A stretch of DNA of 64,000 nucleotides from Polyodon spathula (GCF_017654505.1 NC_054549.1:25566147-25630146); one strand, 5' to 3'; positions 11,641 through 24,999 are shown, counted from the stretch's first letter. Notes: a model not told the origin generated them from the sequence alone. Numbers and translations are program-made.

Positions 11641-12259
11641 GGCATCAATATATCATGCAAGGGAAATCAACAGCAGCATTTATATAGAGTTGTATTCTAG
11701 CTACTTCAGTTCCAAAAACAACCCTATATATTTCTGCACTGCTGAAGGAAATGTTAGTATATTTGGAATACTTTTTATATCTCTAAAACTGCTGCGTTAC
11801 ATGCAAATATCTCTCAATGTTCAATTGAAATGTTTGCTACCAGCTGTTTACAAGCGTAACAGCAATCAGTTCTGAACCATGACGAGCAATCCAAATCAGT
11901 GCAGGGTAACACTTTAATCATTTTTCTTCCCTGATTATTATTGTCTGCTTCAAGAAGCTGGAAATGCCTGCAGTCAAGCAGAGAGGACTTCAGGGATTAA
12001 AGTGGTATTTAATAGAGGCAGGAAGTGTTTTATATTTTTGATTTAGCACTTTGTATAGGTCTACTGTGCAGGGATTTAGTACCCCCTTCAACACAGGTTG
12101 TGTTTAAAATAATTATTTAAGAAAGCAGAGCTTATTTTTGATTTGTGCAATATTCCCCCTTTACTTGGATGCATTGCTTTAGGCTCGTTGATGTAGTGTT
12201 AACATTAAATGATTTTAAGCAACTCTCCCCAGCAAAAATTGCTCTGGATACAATTCAGC
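11641..12259. other. No gene recognised
   Basis: AT-rich sequence with no assigned gene or repeat. Confidence 0.45.
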
Positions 12260-12490
12260 AGGGACTATTTCTCCTAACTGCGCTACAGTGAACCATGGTG
12301 AGCTCAAGAGGACATCTACAGAGTTAGCCTTTATGCCCCAGAGGCCAGTGGCTCTCTGGCACCTGCTCTCGAGCTCCTGATTGTGTAGAGGCAATTGCTT
12401 GGTCGTGGGATCAGAGGACACCCACTGACATTCACACCTCCTGAGCTGTGATGGAGAATTGCTCAGGTGAGAAAAATCACGGTTAAAATA
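12260..12490 (+). mobile_element. tRNA-headed SINE, family 1, decayed
   Basis: The segment GGTCGTGGGATCAGAGGAC followed by CTCCTGAGCTGTGATGGAGAATTGCT matches the plus-strand copy at 21706-21852. It also matches the reverse complement of the copies at 6040-7255 and 63590-64000. The 5' boundary is approximate because the tRNA-like head is degraded. Confidence 0.55.
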
Positions 12491-15400
12491 CACTTATTAA
12501 AAGAAATGATTAAGAGCATTTCCACCATTGCCCTCTTCCAAATGGCTTGCTTATAAGGAGCAAGTAACTCATTATCAGTAGCCTCATTGTCTTCGCTGAG
12601 ATCACTGGGATGGCACTTTCCATGGTGAGATTCTGCACCAGCTCTGAAATATTGCTGAGTGATATATTAATTGTGTGGATGCAGGAATTTAACAGTATGG
12701 CAGCAAAACGTGGTACAATCTTTGAAATATATTTTTTTCCAAGGTACTAGTACTAACATTTGATTACAGGTCTGCATTCTTAAAAAAGGGTTAAACAGAG
12801 TCTACTACAGTAATCCCTTGTTATATCAGTGACTGATGCACATTTACACATGTACATGAATGTTTGCTGTTAACATTGCCTAATCATGAATTAACCAAAA
12901 TTGTGTATTATAGATCTGTGAAATAACTAAAGCCTCAATGTGAATATTTATCAATTCATTGCAAGGTAGAGAATTATAAGATGTACCTTTATATAGTAAA
13001 AAGGCATGAATAAGAGCTCCTGTCCCAAAGACTTGAAATGCATCTTTTAATGCTGAAGCACTGCTTTTATACTGTGACACGTTCGTAAGATTTCACAAAC
13101 ACTACCCCTATACATTAGAAAGAGGTGCTTATTTGATCGTAACATTTAACAATTAAACAGATCTTTGCTTGAATTATGGCTAAGATTGGGGCTTGGGGTA
13201 GAGTTTCATATGGGGATTCACATTTGAACTTGCTTTGAGCAGCACTATACGGACATATTATAGCCCTATTATAGGCCACTGGAAATACATACAAGTAATT
13301 ATACTATTTTAAACAAACAAGAGAAATCAGAATCAGAAATCAGAGGGAATGGGCTCGCCCCAGGTTTGGCTGCCAGAACGGGGCTGAAGCATCTTGTCTC
13401 CAGAAGAAAGCTGCAGTTCAAAAAAGTAAATACATTAGGAAAGATAACCACATAATAGGCCTAATATGTATTTTATTATTAAATGAATGCTGAATAAGAT
13501 GTCTGTGTTATAAAGTGCCAGAACAGTTTTTCTTCAATTCAGATACTGTATGAAAAGGGAAAGACAGAAACGGAAGTTAGACTGAGAAGTTGTTTAAAGT
13601 TTGAACAACACCTGTACTGTATTTACTGTAGATATATTGCATGAATCACTATTATAGGAAATTGGGGGGCATGCTGTAGGAACATTTAAATCTGAGGCAC
13701 GTTATAATCAAGAGTCTTACAGTAAGGGAGCACTGTATTTTATAATAGGGTGTAAACAAAGTGTTTTTTTTTTTTTAATTTATTTTTTTTATATACCATT
13801 CGGATATAATTGTAATGCTATTGTATTTCCCCTTATCTTTGAAGAACAATGAGGAGACCTAGATTTGGACTCCTTTAGCACAAGTGTTACATAATGGTTT
13901 TGCTGAACACTGAATAAGCAGATGTAGTGGAAGTTGCTGATTTCATATTTTATATGTAACCAGACATGCAGTAAATAGCCTTGCATGTGAAAATGCTCTT
14001 CATTCTAGCACAGCTGGAAACTCTTTGCTTTTAATTTTCAGTGTAGTTTGGATAACCTTCAAAGGGTTTTGTTACCATGTTTTACTGTACAATTCAAATG
14101 TCATCTACCTGCTGTCACCCACGTACCAATTAGGAAAACCCAAGATCAATTGATTACATGCTTTGCCACTCTCAAACCAATTGCCTCTTCACCCACTGAG
14201 CTGAAACACCATGTGCAGTTTTGAAAGAAACACATGTAATAGTAAACACATTTAAAAAAAAAAATTCTAAATGTGACCTGGTACTACACTGGGATAAACA
14301 TATCTCATTTTGCTTGTCTTGCTGTCCAGAAAGTCTTTTACTGCTTTGCTTCCTTTGTCATTTCACCCCAGCTGTGTCTTCTAGGTCAAAGCATAATATT
14401 GGCTGAAAGCATGTCAGTCAAATGGGTAACTGATTGGCTATTGACAGGAAAGAAGCCAGTTAAGTCTAGAAGCATAACCTACAAACAGAGTTCTTTATCT
14501 TAGTGTGCTACCAGATATGATGCATTGAAATTGAAATACATGTTTGCTAAAACATGTGTGTCTTTCCAAACTGCACATTGATACTTATTTAATGGTATGT
14601 GCATGGCAGAGACCATTTTATAGAAATGTTTTGTTATCTAGGCAGACAGCCCATGTTTATGAACTTGATTTCATGGAGACCTGGCGCTACTGTGTCAAAG
14701 AACACTTTTACAGTTGTTACCTTTAGAGAAACACTTTAAAGGTATTTAGAGAGCAAAACACGATCGATCTGCCTTGAAAAGCATAGCCGTTGTGATACAA
14801 TATATGTAATTGATGGACAGGTTACTGATCAACGGACTCTCAGAACTATTAATTATGCATGTACCCTGTTTAGCAAATTTGGCTAGCAAATTTTGGCTTC
14901 CATGCCTCGATGGTTAGGATGTTTGTAAATACAGAACATTTTTAAGCGATAGTGAGAGTGCATTTAGTCGTATTTCCGTGAGAAGGTGTTATGCAGATCT
15001 GGGAGACTCCTGGAAGTTCAGGTACACTTGAGCTGTCTGGCTACAAATACTTAATGGAGAGCAGTAACTGTGATCATATGACTGCCTCATTATAGTAACC
15101 AGGCATATGGTGTTCTATCATGCCACTTTACAACACTGCAAGCAAGATGCCAGTTGGATGTTAACAGGTGTGCGTCCTGTTAGATATAACTACACTTAAT
15201 TGGAAAGTGGAATGCGTTCTGTCCAAAACTGAATGGAATTTAATCCAAAGTGGCATTTGGTTTAAAACTGTAATGCAATTCAGTCAATAGAAGTGTGAGT
15301 CCATATATTGTCCAATTTGCATTCAAAATGAAGCACCCAAACAAAAGGTCAAACTGCAAACAGAAGGATTAAGTCTTACATGTCACAACATGTTCTGATC

Positions 15401-16016
15401 AGCTGAGCACTCTGCCTGAAACCAGAAAGGACTGGCGCCTCAGACACTGCATTAATCTCATAGTGCAAACGAAATAGACATGGTCTTCAGCAGCAATTCA
15501 TCATCATTAAGAGGTGTGAAATCTCAGGTTCAGTTCAGTCATGCAGCGTCATAATTAAAATGTATTTATGGAAGTGTGCTAATTTCTATTTATATACAGA
15601 AAGTGTAAAGATCAGCACTTCTGCATTGACAAAAGGGCCCAATCAAATGTATTATGAGGATGGACTATCTCCTTGTTGACCATACACCGTACAAGCAAAA
15701 TGCATAAAGTAATCAATTTAAAAGTGACCCTTAAAGTGATAGGGTTTGTTCTTGTTTTGTGCTGTCCTTGTTGTATTGACCTGAATTTAAATGGTAAGGA
15801 ATCCTTGGCTGAGAAAAAGATGAGGTTTTAATTTGCATGCCAAGCGGTAGCTGAATATCTGTGAAAGCTGTGAAAGAAGAGTTTTGGCAGTGGTGGAGTG
15901 CTTTATAGGTTGAGACCAGACAGGAGAATGCTTTCTCTTCTGTCACACGCCACACTTGCAGAAATAAATGAGTTCATTTAGGAACTCAGTTCAGTTGGGG
16001 CTTGCCTTATCACCCC
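12491..16016. other. No gene recognised
   Basis: AT-rich sequence with T runs at 13764-13791 and A runs near 14254. Short open frames carry no family motif. A direct repeat of AGCAAATTT near 14872-14895 is the only local structure noticed. Confidence 0.45.
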
Positions 16017-16547
16017 TGTGACAGGGTACCCACCCCTTGCGTGTTTTATTATTTATGTATTAATTTGTTATTATTATTGTGTTTATGTGCGGGCGGTTGA
16101 GCACCATCCATTTTTAATTATTTACTGTTTCAGACAGGAGAAAAGCCGGTCTTATAATGTGTAGTCATGGGGATGAGGTTAAAACCCCTTCCCTAATACT
16201 CTCGTGGGAATGTGGCTGGAGCCTTAAAGTAATTATTGTATCAAATTAGGTAACTAAGGCTCCAGCCACAGACTGTAAAAAGACGCACTCCAGGCTTATT
16301 AGGCAGAGAGTGTCAGAGGAGAGATGTAAGTCTGTTTAAAAGAAATATAAACAATTGCTACGTATGCTGGTTTCGCAACCAGCATACTGCTTCTTTAGTG
16401 TTTGTTTAAATATTTTCTTTTATTATTTAATAAACACGCTGAGAGCTGTTGCGCTTCAGTTTTTACACTGTCCTTCTTTGTTTTGTGTTGCTTCTTCTGG
16501 GTCCGTGATGTCACTGCACCCATGCTACTCAAGCCCACCTGTTCACA
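16017..16547 (+). mobile_element. LTR, plus orientation
   Basis: Starts TGTGACAGGG and ends CCTGTTCACA. It contains a perfect 16-bp inverted repeat (16211-16270) directly followed by a TATA-like CTGTAAAAAGAC, then an AATAAA poly(A) signal near 16428. The 3' part resembles the LTR ending at 52000 (GTCAC...CCTGTTCACA). Flanks ACCCC and CTCCC are only a weak target-duplication match. No internal gag or pol sequence follows, so it is a solo LTR. Confidence 0.7.
16211..16270 (+). repeat. U3 inverted repeat, perfect 16 bp
   Basis: The arm TGTGGCTGGAGCCTTA (16211-16226) is exactly complementary to 16255-16270. The 28-nt loop contains TAATTATTG and AAATTAGG. The TATA-like site begins within about 5 bp of the second arm. 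Confidence 0.95.
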
Positions 16548-19500
16548 CTCCCCATCAGAGTAACCCTATATGTACAATGACTGTGAATACATTTTAATGA
16601 TGGTGCTGCGGTTGTTATTGCTGTTTTAAGAGTTGCATTAAAAAAACAAAAAACTGTCTAATAATATGCAAAGGGTATTCATAATTTAATATTATTAGCA
16701 CATTACCTGAAAGGTTAAAAATATTTATGTAAAATAGAGTTTATCGGATTATTGCCAAATGTAATCTAAAGGATCCTAGAACTTTTGTGAAGATGGATGG
16801 ATGTTTAAAGGGTTCAGATATAGTTTTTTTTTTTTTTTTAATGAGGAACCTAAAAATGAACAGTGGAGTTTACTTAAATGAATGTTTTAGGTTTACCCTT
16901 TTAAAGTTACTCTTGTCAAGATGAATTGTATTGTTATTCATATAAACCTAACAAAACCTAAATGTACTATAAAAGCAACATAAAATGTGTCTTACTTTGG
17001 CTAGAAAACAGAATTTATATTGTCATGACCAAGAGTTACAAGTTATAACGAAAATAAATCCATAAATTATTTTTTTGTTTTGTTTTGTTTCTTGAGTCAG
17101 TATAATAATGATGCAAGGATCATCAAATGGCGACAACAACTGGAATGTTTGTATTTTCTAAACTGAACGCTGTAGATGGCTGCTCTCATTTATTTAACCC
17201 TTACATCCCTGTGAATACGTATAACAGGATTTTAAAAATAACTTTTTTTTTCAACACCTGTGCCAGTGTTTGGTGTGTATTTATTAATTTTGCAACTTTA
17301 TTATACGTTTAATGAACTCTAAGGTTACAGCTTTCAAATAAGATCCACTAGTGCTTTGCCATGCTTTGCAATTAGGGAGAGCTGAGACACCATGTTGATA
17401 TTGCTGCGTGCGATCTCTCAAAGAAATGCTTTTTGATTTTGTCTTGAGGTAAGCTTTTTCTTTAAATGCATAATTTTTTAGAGTGGCCATAATTGCCATT
17501 TGTAATTAGGGCGTATTTTCTAAGCATCTAGAATTTAATTTGGTTGATTTCTTAATTAGTCTTTATATCAATTTAGATGGAGTGGCTACACAGACATCTG
17601 GAGGGGCTTTAATTGGGAGCTGTAAATTCCAGTTAGGTTCTCTCCAGCACATGCTGGCATATATGTATGTCTCTATTTACCACATTTCTATTTCTAGATA
17701 AAAAGTGAGCTGTAGAACAAAGAGTACCTATTTTAGCTCTCTAACCACCATTGGCAAGTAATCCAGACAGCCAAACTTGCTGCAGCACATTGCAGCCAGA
17801 CTAATTTTAAATATTAACAATTTTTACTTGGCTACCAATTGTAAAATAATGCTAGAAAACGTAACATGCAATAATTAGTTATTCATTACCTCACAGTACT
17901 TTTAAAACTAATAAAATGGGCTTTTTATGATAGCAGATTTATCTCAATGAACACAGAATATTGTCAGTGTAAACTTCCTCTATTAGGGGATTGTAAATAC
18001 ATCCAAGAAAGTTATTGTCCTACTAGTTCACTTTACTGCATTAACTAGGAGAAAAGTGTTAAAAATGCATGCATTTCTGTTTTGACCCCTAAATAATTTA
18101 AATATTACAGCAACCCTAAATAAAAATGCATGCTTTAACATGCGTTGACACACACCCACAGAGAAGTTTAAAAAATATAATGTGTAAATATAATATAAAT
18201 GTGTGTGTTTTCATATGTACTTAAACCTCAGAACTGGGACTTATTCACAAAATCTTAAGGAATGTTTCATTAACCACTTTAAAAGTCCATTTTGATTAAT
18301 AAAATTAGTTGCAGTCCACAAAAATGTTTTCATCCGTTTCATTTTTCAAAGCGTTACAAAGCCGAAGGTGGTGTTTAACACTTCAAAACGTTCCCTAAAA
18401 GACTGTCATCAGCAACAAATAAACATGAAGGGTTTAAAAAACTATAAAGATTGTAAAGATAAAGAAAAAAATATATGCCAGTTCTCCTTTTCTGCCTGTT
18501 GAATGTTAAATGGTAAGGACAACCTTGAAAATGCTCTAGAGAGACTTCAATGGTAAAAAATACTGCTCTCAATCACCACTGGTGCTGGAATTGAAATATT
18601 ATTATGGCAATAACACCATACTCATGCCGAATACAAAAGGAGTATTTGTATTCATCCTGCCTGATTTTAAACCAGATCACACTGAAGGCAGGAATAGGAA
18701 ATTGTAGCTGGTCAAGTTTTATGGGAGCAATAAACGCTCAACATATATAGTGCTTGCACTTGAAAGAAAAGACTGTTCATCCTCTCAGTGAAGAGTAGTC
18801 AATATAGGCTGGTGACAAGACTGAAGAGGTTACTTACAATCCAATATAAACATGTTGTGATTCATGTCTGCCTGTCTATAAATGTGTGTGCTAAGAACAA
18901 ACATTGACCCAAAGTGAAGTCCAGGGAGTCCTTGGTTTTGACTATACGGACTATGGGTGGAGGTGCACACAAACCTATCAAGAGTCACTGACATTTCATT
19001 CAAGTAGAATGAGTAAATCTGCTACCATACAGTGCTATTAACTAGAAGTGCAACTTCTTACCTGAATATCAAATTGACTGTGGAAACTGAACAAAACAAA
19101 CTAAACTGACCAGATTGATGAGAACAAATAATACAATCATCTGCCAAAACCTGTTTTATCTATGTTCCTCTTCACACTGGCACAACCAAACTACACTGTT
19201 TCATATGATGTTGTTCTTTACCCCAGTCCAAGATTTCTGTTTTGTCGTCTCATCATTTTAATTTGCTTACCTTTCTCAGGAAAGTGTTCTTAACATTCTT
19301 AGACAGCGTCTACCAGCTTGCAACTTACTTGCTGTGAACTGTGCATCTATCACAGTCAAGTTCACTGACTATCTAACATAGCATATTGGAGCATATGATT
19401 GGATAGTGATAGATATCAGGAAAATAAGGTTTGGTCCTTTGAACGAGTCCTGTATATTCCCATCAGTACTAGTGCAGGGCCAGCTGGACAGAGTAGATAA

Positions 19501-21705
19501 TCATTTTTTTTACTATGCAGTACAATTCCTACATACAGCTTCCTTAGATGTTTGAAATGAAACAAATATTTTTCTGCTGTGTTTGTGATGTAAGAGGAAA
19601 CCATAACAGCTTTCTGCACATTATTTTTAGGATTTATGCAAAAAATACAAAAAACAACCACAATAACAGTGTTGAAAGCATTGTTAATTTATCTCTTGGT
19701 TTCAATTATTCATAGCTCCTAGACAACTCCATAACTTCCAAAATGTTTCTCACAACCCTTGTACAATCTAGTTTACCAATATGGACATAACCTATATATC
19801 ACCTACACTGTGAGATAAAGTGTGAAGGACTGACATGTGGACAGAAAGCATCATTTTAGCATATTGCGCCACACTTTGGATGACTGTAAACAAATAATTG
19901 AGAACTGGAAGCTATGGATGAAGTTATAAAAATTGACACACATGTTTGCTGTTACCTTGAACTTTGAACTACTCTGACTGCCTCATGTTGGATTTGCCCT
20001 CTATTCCCTGTGCAGATGAAAAAAAATCAATGACTATTTCAAAGGAACTCATTTAATTTGAAAGTATTGAAAGCCTCCAGAGAAAGTGAACCAGATGCTG
20101 CAGTGCCAAGCAAATTCCCTTAATACATTAAAGAAGACTGGGCATAAAGAAGTGCAGTGTTCTGCTGCTTGCTTTTAGTCATGTGTTGTCCCATCAAGGC
20201 AAACATATTAGATAATTTCAGCATAACAGCACACAGATTCTGCATGCTCCCATTCCAGCTTGACCCCTGCTCAAGGTAAAAAACATAACAGCTTCAATTG
20301 ATTATCAGTACAGGAATAAGCCTTCAAAGATACCTCATAGATTTTATATTGAACCCTTTTTTGGTTTTCTGGAAGAGGACAGGACATTGCTTTCCATTTC
20401 CAGAAGGCCTTGCAAATGACCACAGATTAAATTCTAAACAAATCGCAGACAACAAATAATGTTTTTAAACGTTGGCCCCAGTTAGTTGACACCTCACAGC
20501 TTTCACATTATTCCAGATATAGCAATGATCTGATTACTGATGCATGATCATTTACACATTTCAACACAAAGCAATACAAGCAACACAAAGCAATTCAATT
20601 TAGGAATGTAGAAGATTTGGTCCTTCTCTTTTTCCACCCTAGTTGGTAACTGTATTTCAGGGAATTATTGTTTTTTTTATTTGTGTTTTCTTTCTTTCTG
20701 ACGTTGAAGTACAAGCATTTACTATGTTTAGTCACACAGCTGGACTATCTCATTGTAAAAAAAGAGAAAGATTTACCAAGAAAGATGTACTTCAGTCATT
20801 GCATGCGAGCGTTGAAAGTTTTCATATTAAAACCTGCACTGATTCAGTTCAAAACAACATTCTTGATTGATTTTAAGCCTTTTGCTTTTGGACTTTGTAT
20901 CACATTTTAAATAGGTTGACACTGTGGCTGAATAAACACAATGATATCTTCGCAATGTTCTGTCAAACAATATACAATGCTTACATTACCTTTTTTTTAG
21001 GTCATGACCAAATACCTGCAATGCAGCATGTCTTTTTATTTCCATTTGTTCCTAATCAAAAACTCAATCTACGCAAACACATTGTCACAAAACATAAATG
21101 ACAATCCTATCATCATGTCTCCTTGGTGTCTACGAGATCTAACTGAAGTTTGTAGTTGTGAAGGACTTGTCTATTAAGTGGACATGGTAGCTAATAGATT
21201 ATTTACACCAGTGGAATACACTACATTGTAAAAAGATGTACTTGCTTTCAGGAAGGTTATTGCTTTCTGCAGGGACTCCTTGGGTGGTTGAGGTGAACAG
21301 AGTATAAGAAACAGACATACTGAATGTTTTATTCTGTACAAAAAACTCATTTATGTAAGATTGACATAAGGTTTGAGCATATGAATACTGACTTGTAAGA
21401 AGAGCTGCTGTGGCCTGTGGCATTATCCCTGGTTCAGGACTGTCCATTTTCATTTAACACTCCACACATCAGTCCATAGAGCTAATCACATTAGGTAGTA
21501 TTTTTCAAAAATCTGGACACAGGACAATTGAATTGATCATTTTGACAAAAACATTTAAGAGCGTTTGAATATGTTAGTCCAATAAAAGGTATCATGACTA
21601 TTTCCTTCTCCTATCATCTCTGGACTAATATGGCTACCATTTCATCTATCAACAGAAAAGTATGAAATGTACTGTTTTCTTGAAACAACATGCTGACATC
21701 AGCTC
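16548..21705. other. Long stretch without recognised genes
   Basis: About 5 kb of AT-rich DNA with T runs near 16821 and 17247. A segment around 17520-17660 mixes TAATTAG motifs with non-repetitive sequence and could be a conserved non-coding element, but this cannot be judged without comparison. No splice-flanked exon was recognised. Confidence 0.4.
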
Positions 21706-21852
21706 TTGAGTTTCTTGGTGTAGAAGAGGGAGCTGGCTCGGTCGTGGCATCGGAGGATGCCTACTGAACCTTCGGTTCTCCTGATCTGTGTGGAGACTTG
21801 CTGCGGTGAGGGGAAAAATGATTGGACATTTGAAACTGGGGAGTAAATCAGG
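21706..21852 (+). mobile_element. tRNA-headed SINE, family 1, partial
   Basis: GGCTCGGTCGTGGCATCGG, then GGTTCTCCTGATCTGTGTGG and a downstream TGATTGGACATTTGAAA, match the 3' two-thirds of the family seen at 12260-12490 and, inverted, at 6040 and 63590. The tRNA-like head is missing. Confidence 0.6.
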
Positions 21853-22370
21853 GGTTATTTTAAATTATTCTAAAGGTCATATATATGTTGAAAAACAAAG
21901 CTCTGTGATCTACACGTTGTCATAATAAACTCTGATTAGGGCTTGACTAGGAAGCTTTTGTCTTTCTTTAGCTATGCAATTATGATCTCTTTCAATTGTG
22001 AGATCTGTCATTCACTCAAATGATGTCATGTTATCATGAAAACACTGCTTGACTTGTGCAGGCAACAGCAACTGTTAAAAGAACACAGCAGGACTGGCCC
22101 CAGGGGAATCAGCTGTAATATTCAATTAGTTTTAGAAGATGTGTGGTAGGGTGGGGGTGGGGTGAGCTGTTATGAGAACAGACGTTTTCTTTTGAAAGCC
22201 ACAGTACACTACAGCAGGGGTGTACTGGAGCAGGAACATACTCATCAGCCTAATATTAAGCACGGCGCATACCAATCTATCCCGCTGTCTCTCACTGTCG
22301 TGCTCCGAAAGCTCCCACTGGATACACCTCAGACATAGAGGACAGGCTGGCAAGGGCAAAATGCTGTATA
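21853..22370. other. No gene recognised
   Basis: Nothing assigned. A GGGTGGGGGTGGGG run lies near 22149-22163. Confidence 0.45.
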
Positions 22371-22451
22371 GTTTGGATTGGTTCAATTGTCGATTATCTA
22401 ATGCTTATGCTAGTGATGTATTGAATGGCAGACAATTCAACCAATCCAACT
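22371..22451. repeat. Inverted repeat with 20-bp arms
   Basis: 22371-22391 (GTTTGGATTGGTTCAATTGTC) pairs with 22431-22450 at 18 of 20 positions after one offset base, leaving a loop of about 39 nt. It could be a small hairpin or the core of an old palindromic transposon. Confidence 0.7.
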
Positions 22452-23190
22452 GTAAAGTTAAGAACTCTTCTTTCTTGTAGCCTATCCTAGTGTGAAAGGA
22501 GGTGTAGCCACATGTCTGGTCATATTCTTTTCCACAGATCCACTTCATAAAAAATGTAATTCAGACCATACATCGAAATGCCCAAAGGCTCTAAAAAATG
22601 ATCTCATCATCATACCTTGTTGGACTGTTTTGGCTAACTCGGCAAAAAAAAAAAAGAAAAGAAAAGCAACAATGACATTTTTATCTCCAACGACTTTGAC
22701 AGCAAATACTACACAGGATAACAATAATAAAAACATAGTTGCCATGCCAATGTCGGTATCAACAAACTTGACGATGCACTGGGGGTGAGTCGGCTATTCT
22801 ATTGGAACCAGAGAATGCAGCGGAAAACATGAAAACACCTGGTATTCAAGGAGCTGAAAATTGGGATGAAAAAATGTTATCTATTCCTCAATTGTCACGA
22901 TGGTAAGCTGGGTTGTACTGTTTGTTGGAGTTTATCTGACCTGCAGGCTTTCAAAAGTCAAGGAGTTTCGCTGTTAACAATATGGTGAATCTTTCAAGCT
23001 GGATATAACGGCAAAACCTATGAGAAGCAATTGAAATCTTTGCATAAAAAAAAAAAAAAAAAAAAATTGCAGACAACAGGAAATCTAATGGACTAACAAT
23101 CCTGGAAAAGAAATATTCCTGATTCTCTGTGGCAATATTTTTAAGACTTTGTACTCAGGAGTGTGGCTTAATTTAATACTGGTAGTGTGA
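22452..23190. other. No confirmed gene; poly(A) at 23047-23066
   Basis: An adenine run follows a stretch whose frame contains GKLGCTVCW. The run may mark the end of a retroposed or transposon fragment. No family could be assigned. Confidence 0.3.
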
Positions 23191-23195
23191 GTAAT

Positions 23196-23781
23196 TGTCA
23201 CAAAGATGGCTGTAGTGGGTGACGTCAGACCAGAAACAGGAACCAGGAAATAAACAACAGAGAGGTGGAGTTGGGTGGAGCTGAGTGATTGGTTTCGCTC
23301 AGCATTTAATGAATGAACAGAACAGTAAATAAAAAGGTTGTAACAAACCAAAACACAGAACACGGCACTTTCGCCAAATTAGAGACAAACAAAACGGACT
23401 ACACAGAGAAACACGATGAGCTGATATTTTAACTATTAACTATTAAACTATTATTATTAATATTATAACTTCCATCTCCAATCCCGTTCTCCACCTGAGT
23501 GAGTGAAAACATGCTGCTGTTATGCAGCTGTACCGAGACTCGATTGCTAATCAATCATTCAATTGGAGTCACGGTACAACTGCGTGTGAATTAATTCCCC
23601 TGTGCAATTCCCTGTGTTCACATATTATTACATTTTACTTGCATGTGAAGTGCTGTGCAATTCTCGTGTCTAAATACAAATATACATTTTACACAGACCC
23701 GTTTATATCCTGTGTATCAATGACTATACACCAACATTAACACACAACATACAACACAAAATACATACAGGTTCAAGCACA
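23196..23781 (-). mobile_element. Solo LTR with perfect 5-bp target duplication
   Basis: Both flanks read GTAAT (23191-23195 and 23782-23786). On the minus strand the element starts TGTGCTTGAACC and ends CATCTTTGTGACA, so it has TG...CA termini and is 586 bp long. It carries an inverted repeat (23529-23578) directly upstream of a TATA-position motif CTGCATAACAGC. The 3' end (GTCTGACGTCACCCACTACAG) resembles the LTR ending at 52000 (CTGACGTCACCCTACAG). No internal region is present, as expected after LTR-LTR recombination. Confidence 0.85.
23529..23578 (-). repeat. U3 inverted repeat, 12 of 13 bp
   Basis: Arms 23529-23541 (TGTACCGAGACTC) and 23566-23578 are complementary except at one position. 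The loop holds GATTGCTAATCAATC and CAATTG. Confidence 0.9.
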
Positions 23782-23786
23782 GTAAT

Positions 23787-24229
23787 GACCATTTAGCAAT
23801 ACAATCTGAGACAAATAGCCACTGTACCAGGCATTAAGGACTGTTTTGTCTGTCAGCACTGGGATAAAATGTAAATAGTTTAAGCACAGAAATATAAAAT
23901 AAAGGTTGTAACTAGATAGAATTTACTTTTCAAGGGCTCTGTAAACTGTTATGTTATCCAAACAAAGGAGTCCCTCTGTCCCATAAAAAACAATGTAAAT
24001 AGCTGGATTTCTTATGGGGTGGAAAAAAAGAAACACCAACTGAAGTGCAAAGGCTATACATTAATCTGTCCCGTATCCACCCGTCACATATGAACCCTAA
24101 CCATTTATCCGCCATGATCAAGCTCTTCAGCAATGCTAGTTTATTACTGAACAGAGAAGATTATTTCACTGATTGTAGATCCTACCAGAGTTTTCATACA
24201 CTGTGTTGTATGTACTCTGTGCGCTACCA
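23787..24229. other. No gene recognised
   Basis: AT-rich sequence with nothing assigned. Confidence 0.45.
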
Positions 24230-24365
24230 TTGCTGGTAGTGTCACGTGAGCTGTTCAGTGTGTTGATATGTAAATAAATCCTGTTCACCTCCGGGGCGTA
24301 TCAACTTCCACCTGAGTTTTGATCTCCTGTCTGTCACTCAGCAGCGAATGCACGCATCCTCATAG
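24230..24365 (+). mobile_element. Possible LTR 3' fragment
   Basis: An AATAAA poly(A) signal (about 24274) is followed by GC-richer sequence reading TCCTGTCTGTCACTCAGCAG and ending TCCTCATAGCA. This resembles R-U5 of an LTR. No other boundary is visible. Confidence 0.3.
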
Positions 24366-24999
24366 CAGATGGCTACCCTGTATCTTTCTATACAGGGGAT
24401 TCAGGAGAGCTCCCTAATAAAAGCTGAATCTCATTTTCATCTCATGATTCATTTATCTGTCTTTGTACATATCCACCCTTACTCTGGTCCCACAACAGTC
24501 GGATATGCAACAGATTACTCTAGTGGGACATGTAAGTTTGTATATTTTTTGCTTTGTTGGTATTCAATTTAGAAACCTAAAATGAAGTAATATAATGTTA
24601 TTACAATTATTGATTTTAGGACAGCTCTGCTATGTTTTTTTTTTTTTTGCCACTACACCACTGCACTGTAGTCTGTGTGTAGGGAAACTGCCCACTTCAA
24701 ACACATTAGGCCTCTACCACCTAAAATGACACAGAAATCGACACACTCATTCCAAGCACTTCCATCGTAAATACACAGGCTATTGACCCTTGGTGATTCT
24801 ACCATATATACAGGGTGAGTCACAAGTTGCTCACAATAGAAAAGCAATTTAAATGCAGGGGGTGGTTGGATTGAACCCTGTATGTGTCACTCCGCTTAAC
24901 CCATTGGTCAAGAGCTTTTCATTAGTTCGGATTCGCAAAAAGGGAATTATCTGTAGAATATTACTTCTGTGTGTGTGTATACATTGTGAGCCAGATCAC

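Noticed and set aside
22800..23046. Possible BED-type or hAT zinc-finger exon (GKLGCTVCW)
   Set aside because: Only one short cysteine pair is readable, stops follow, and no second motif block supports a family.
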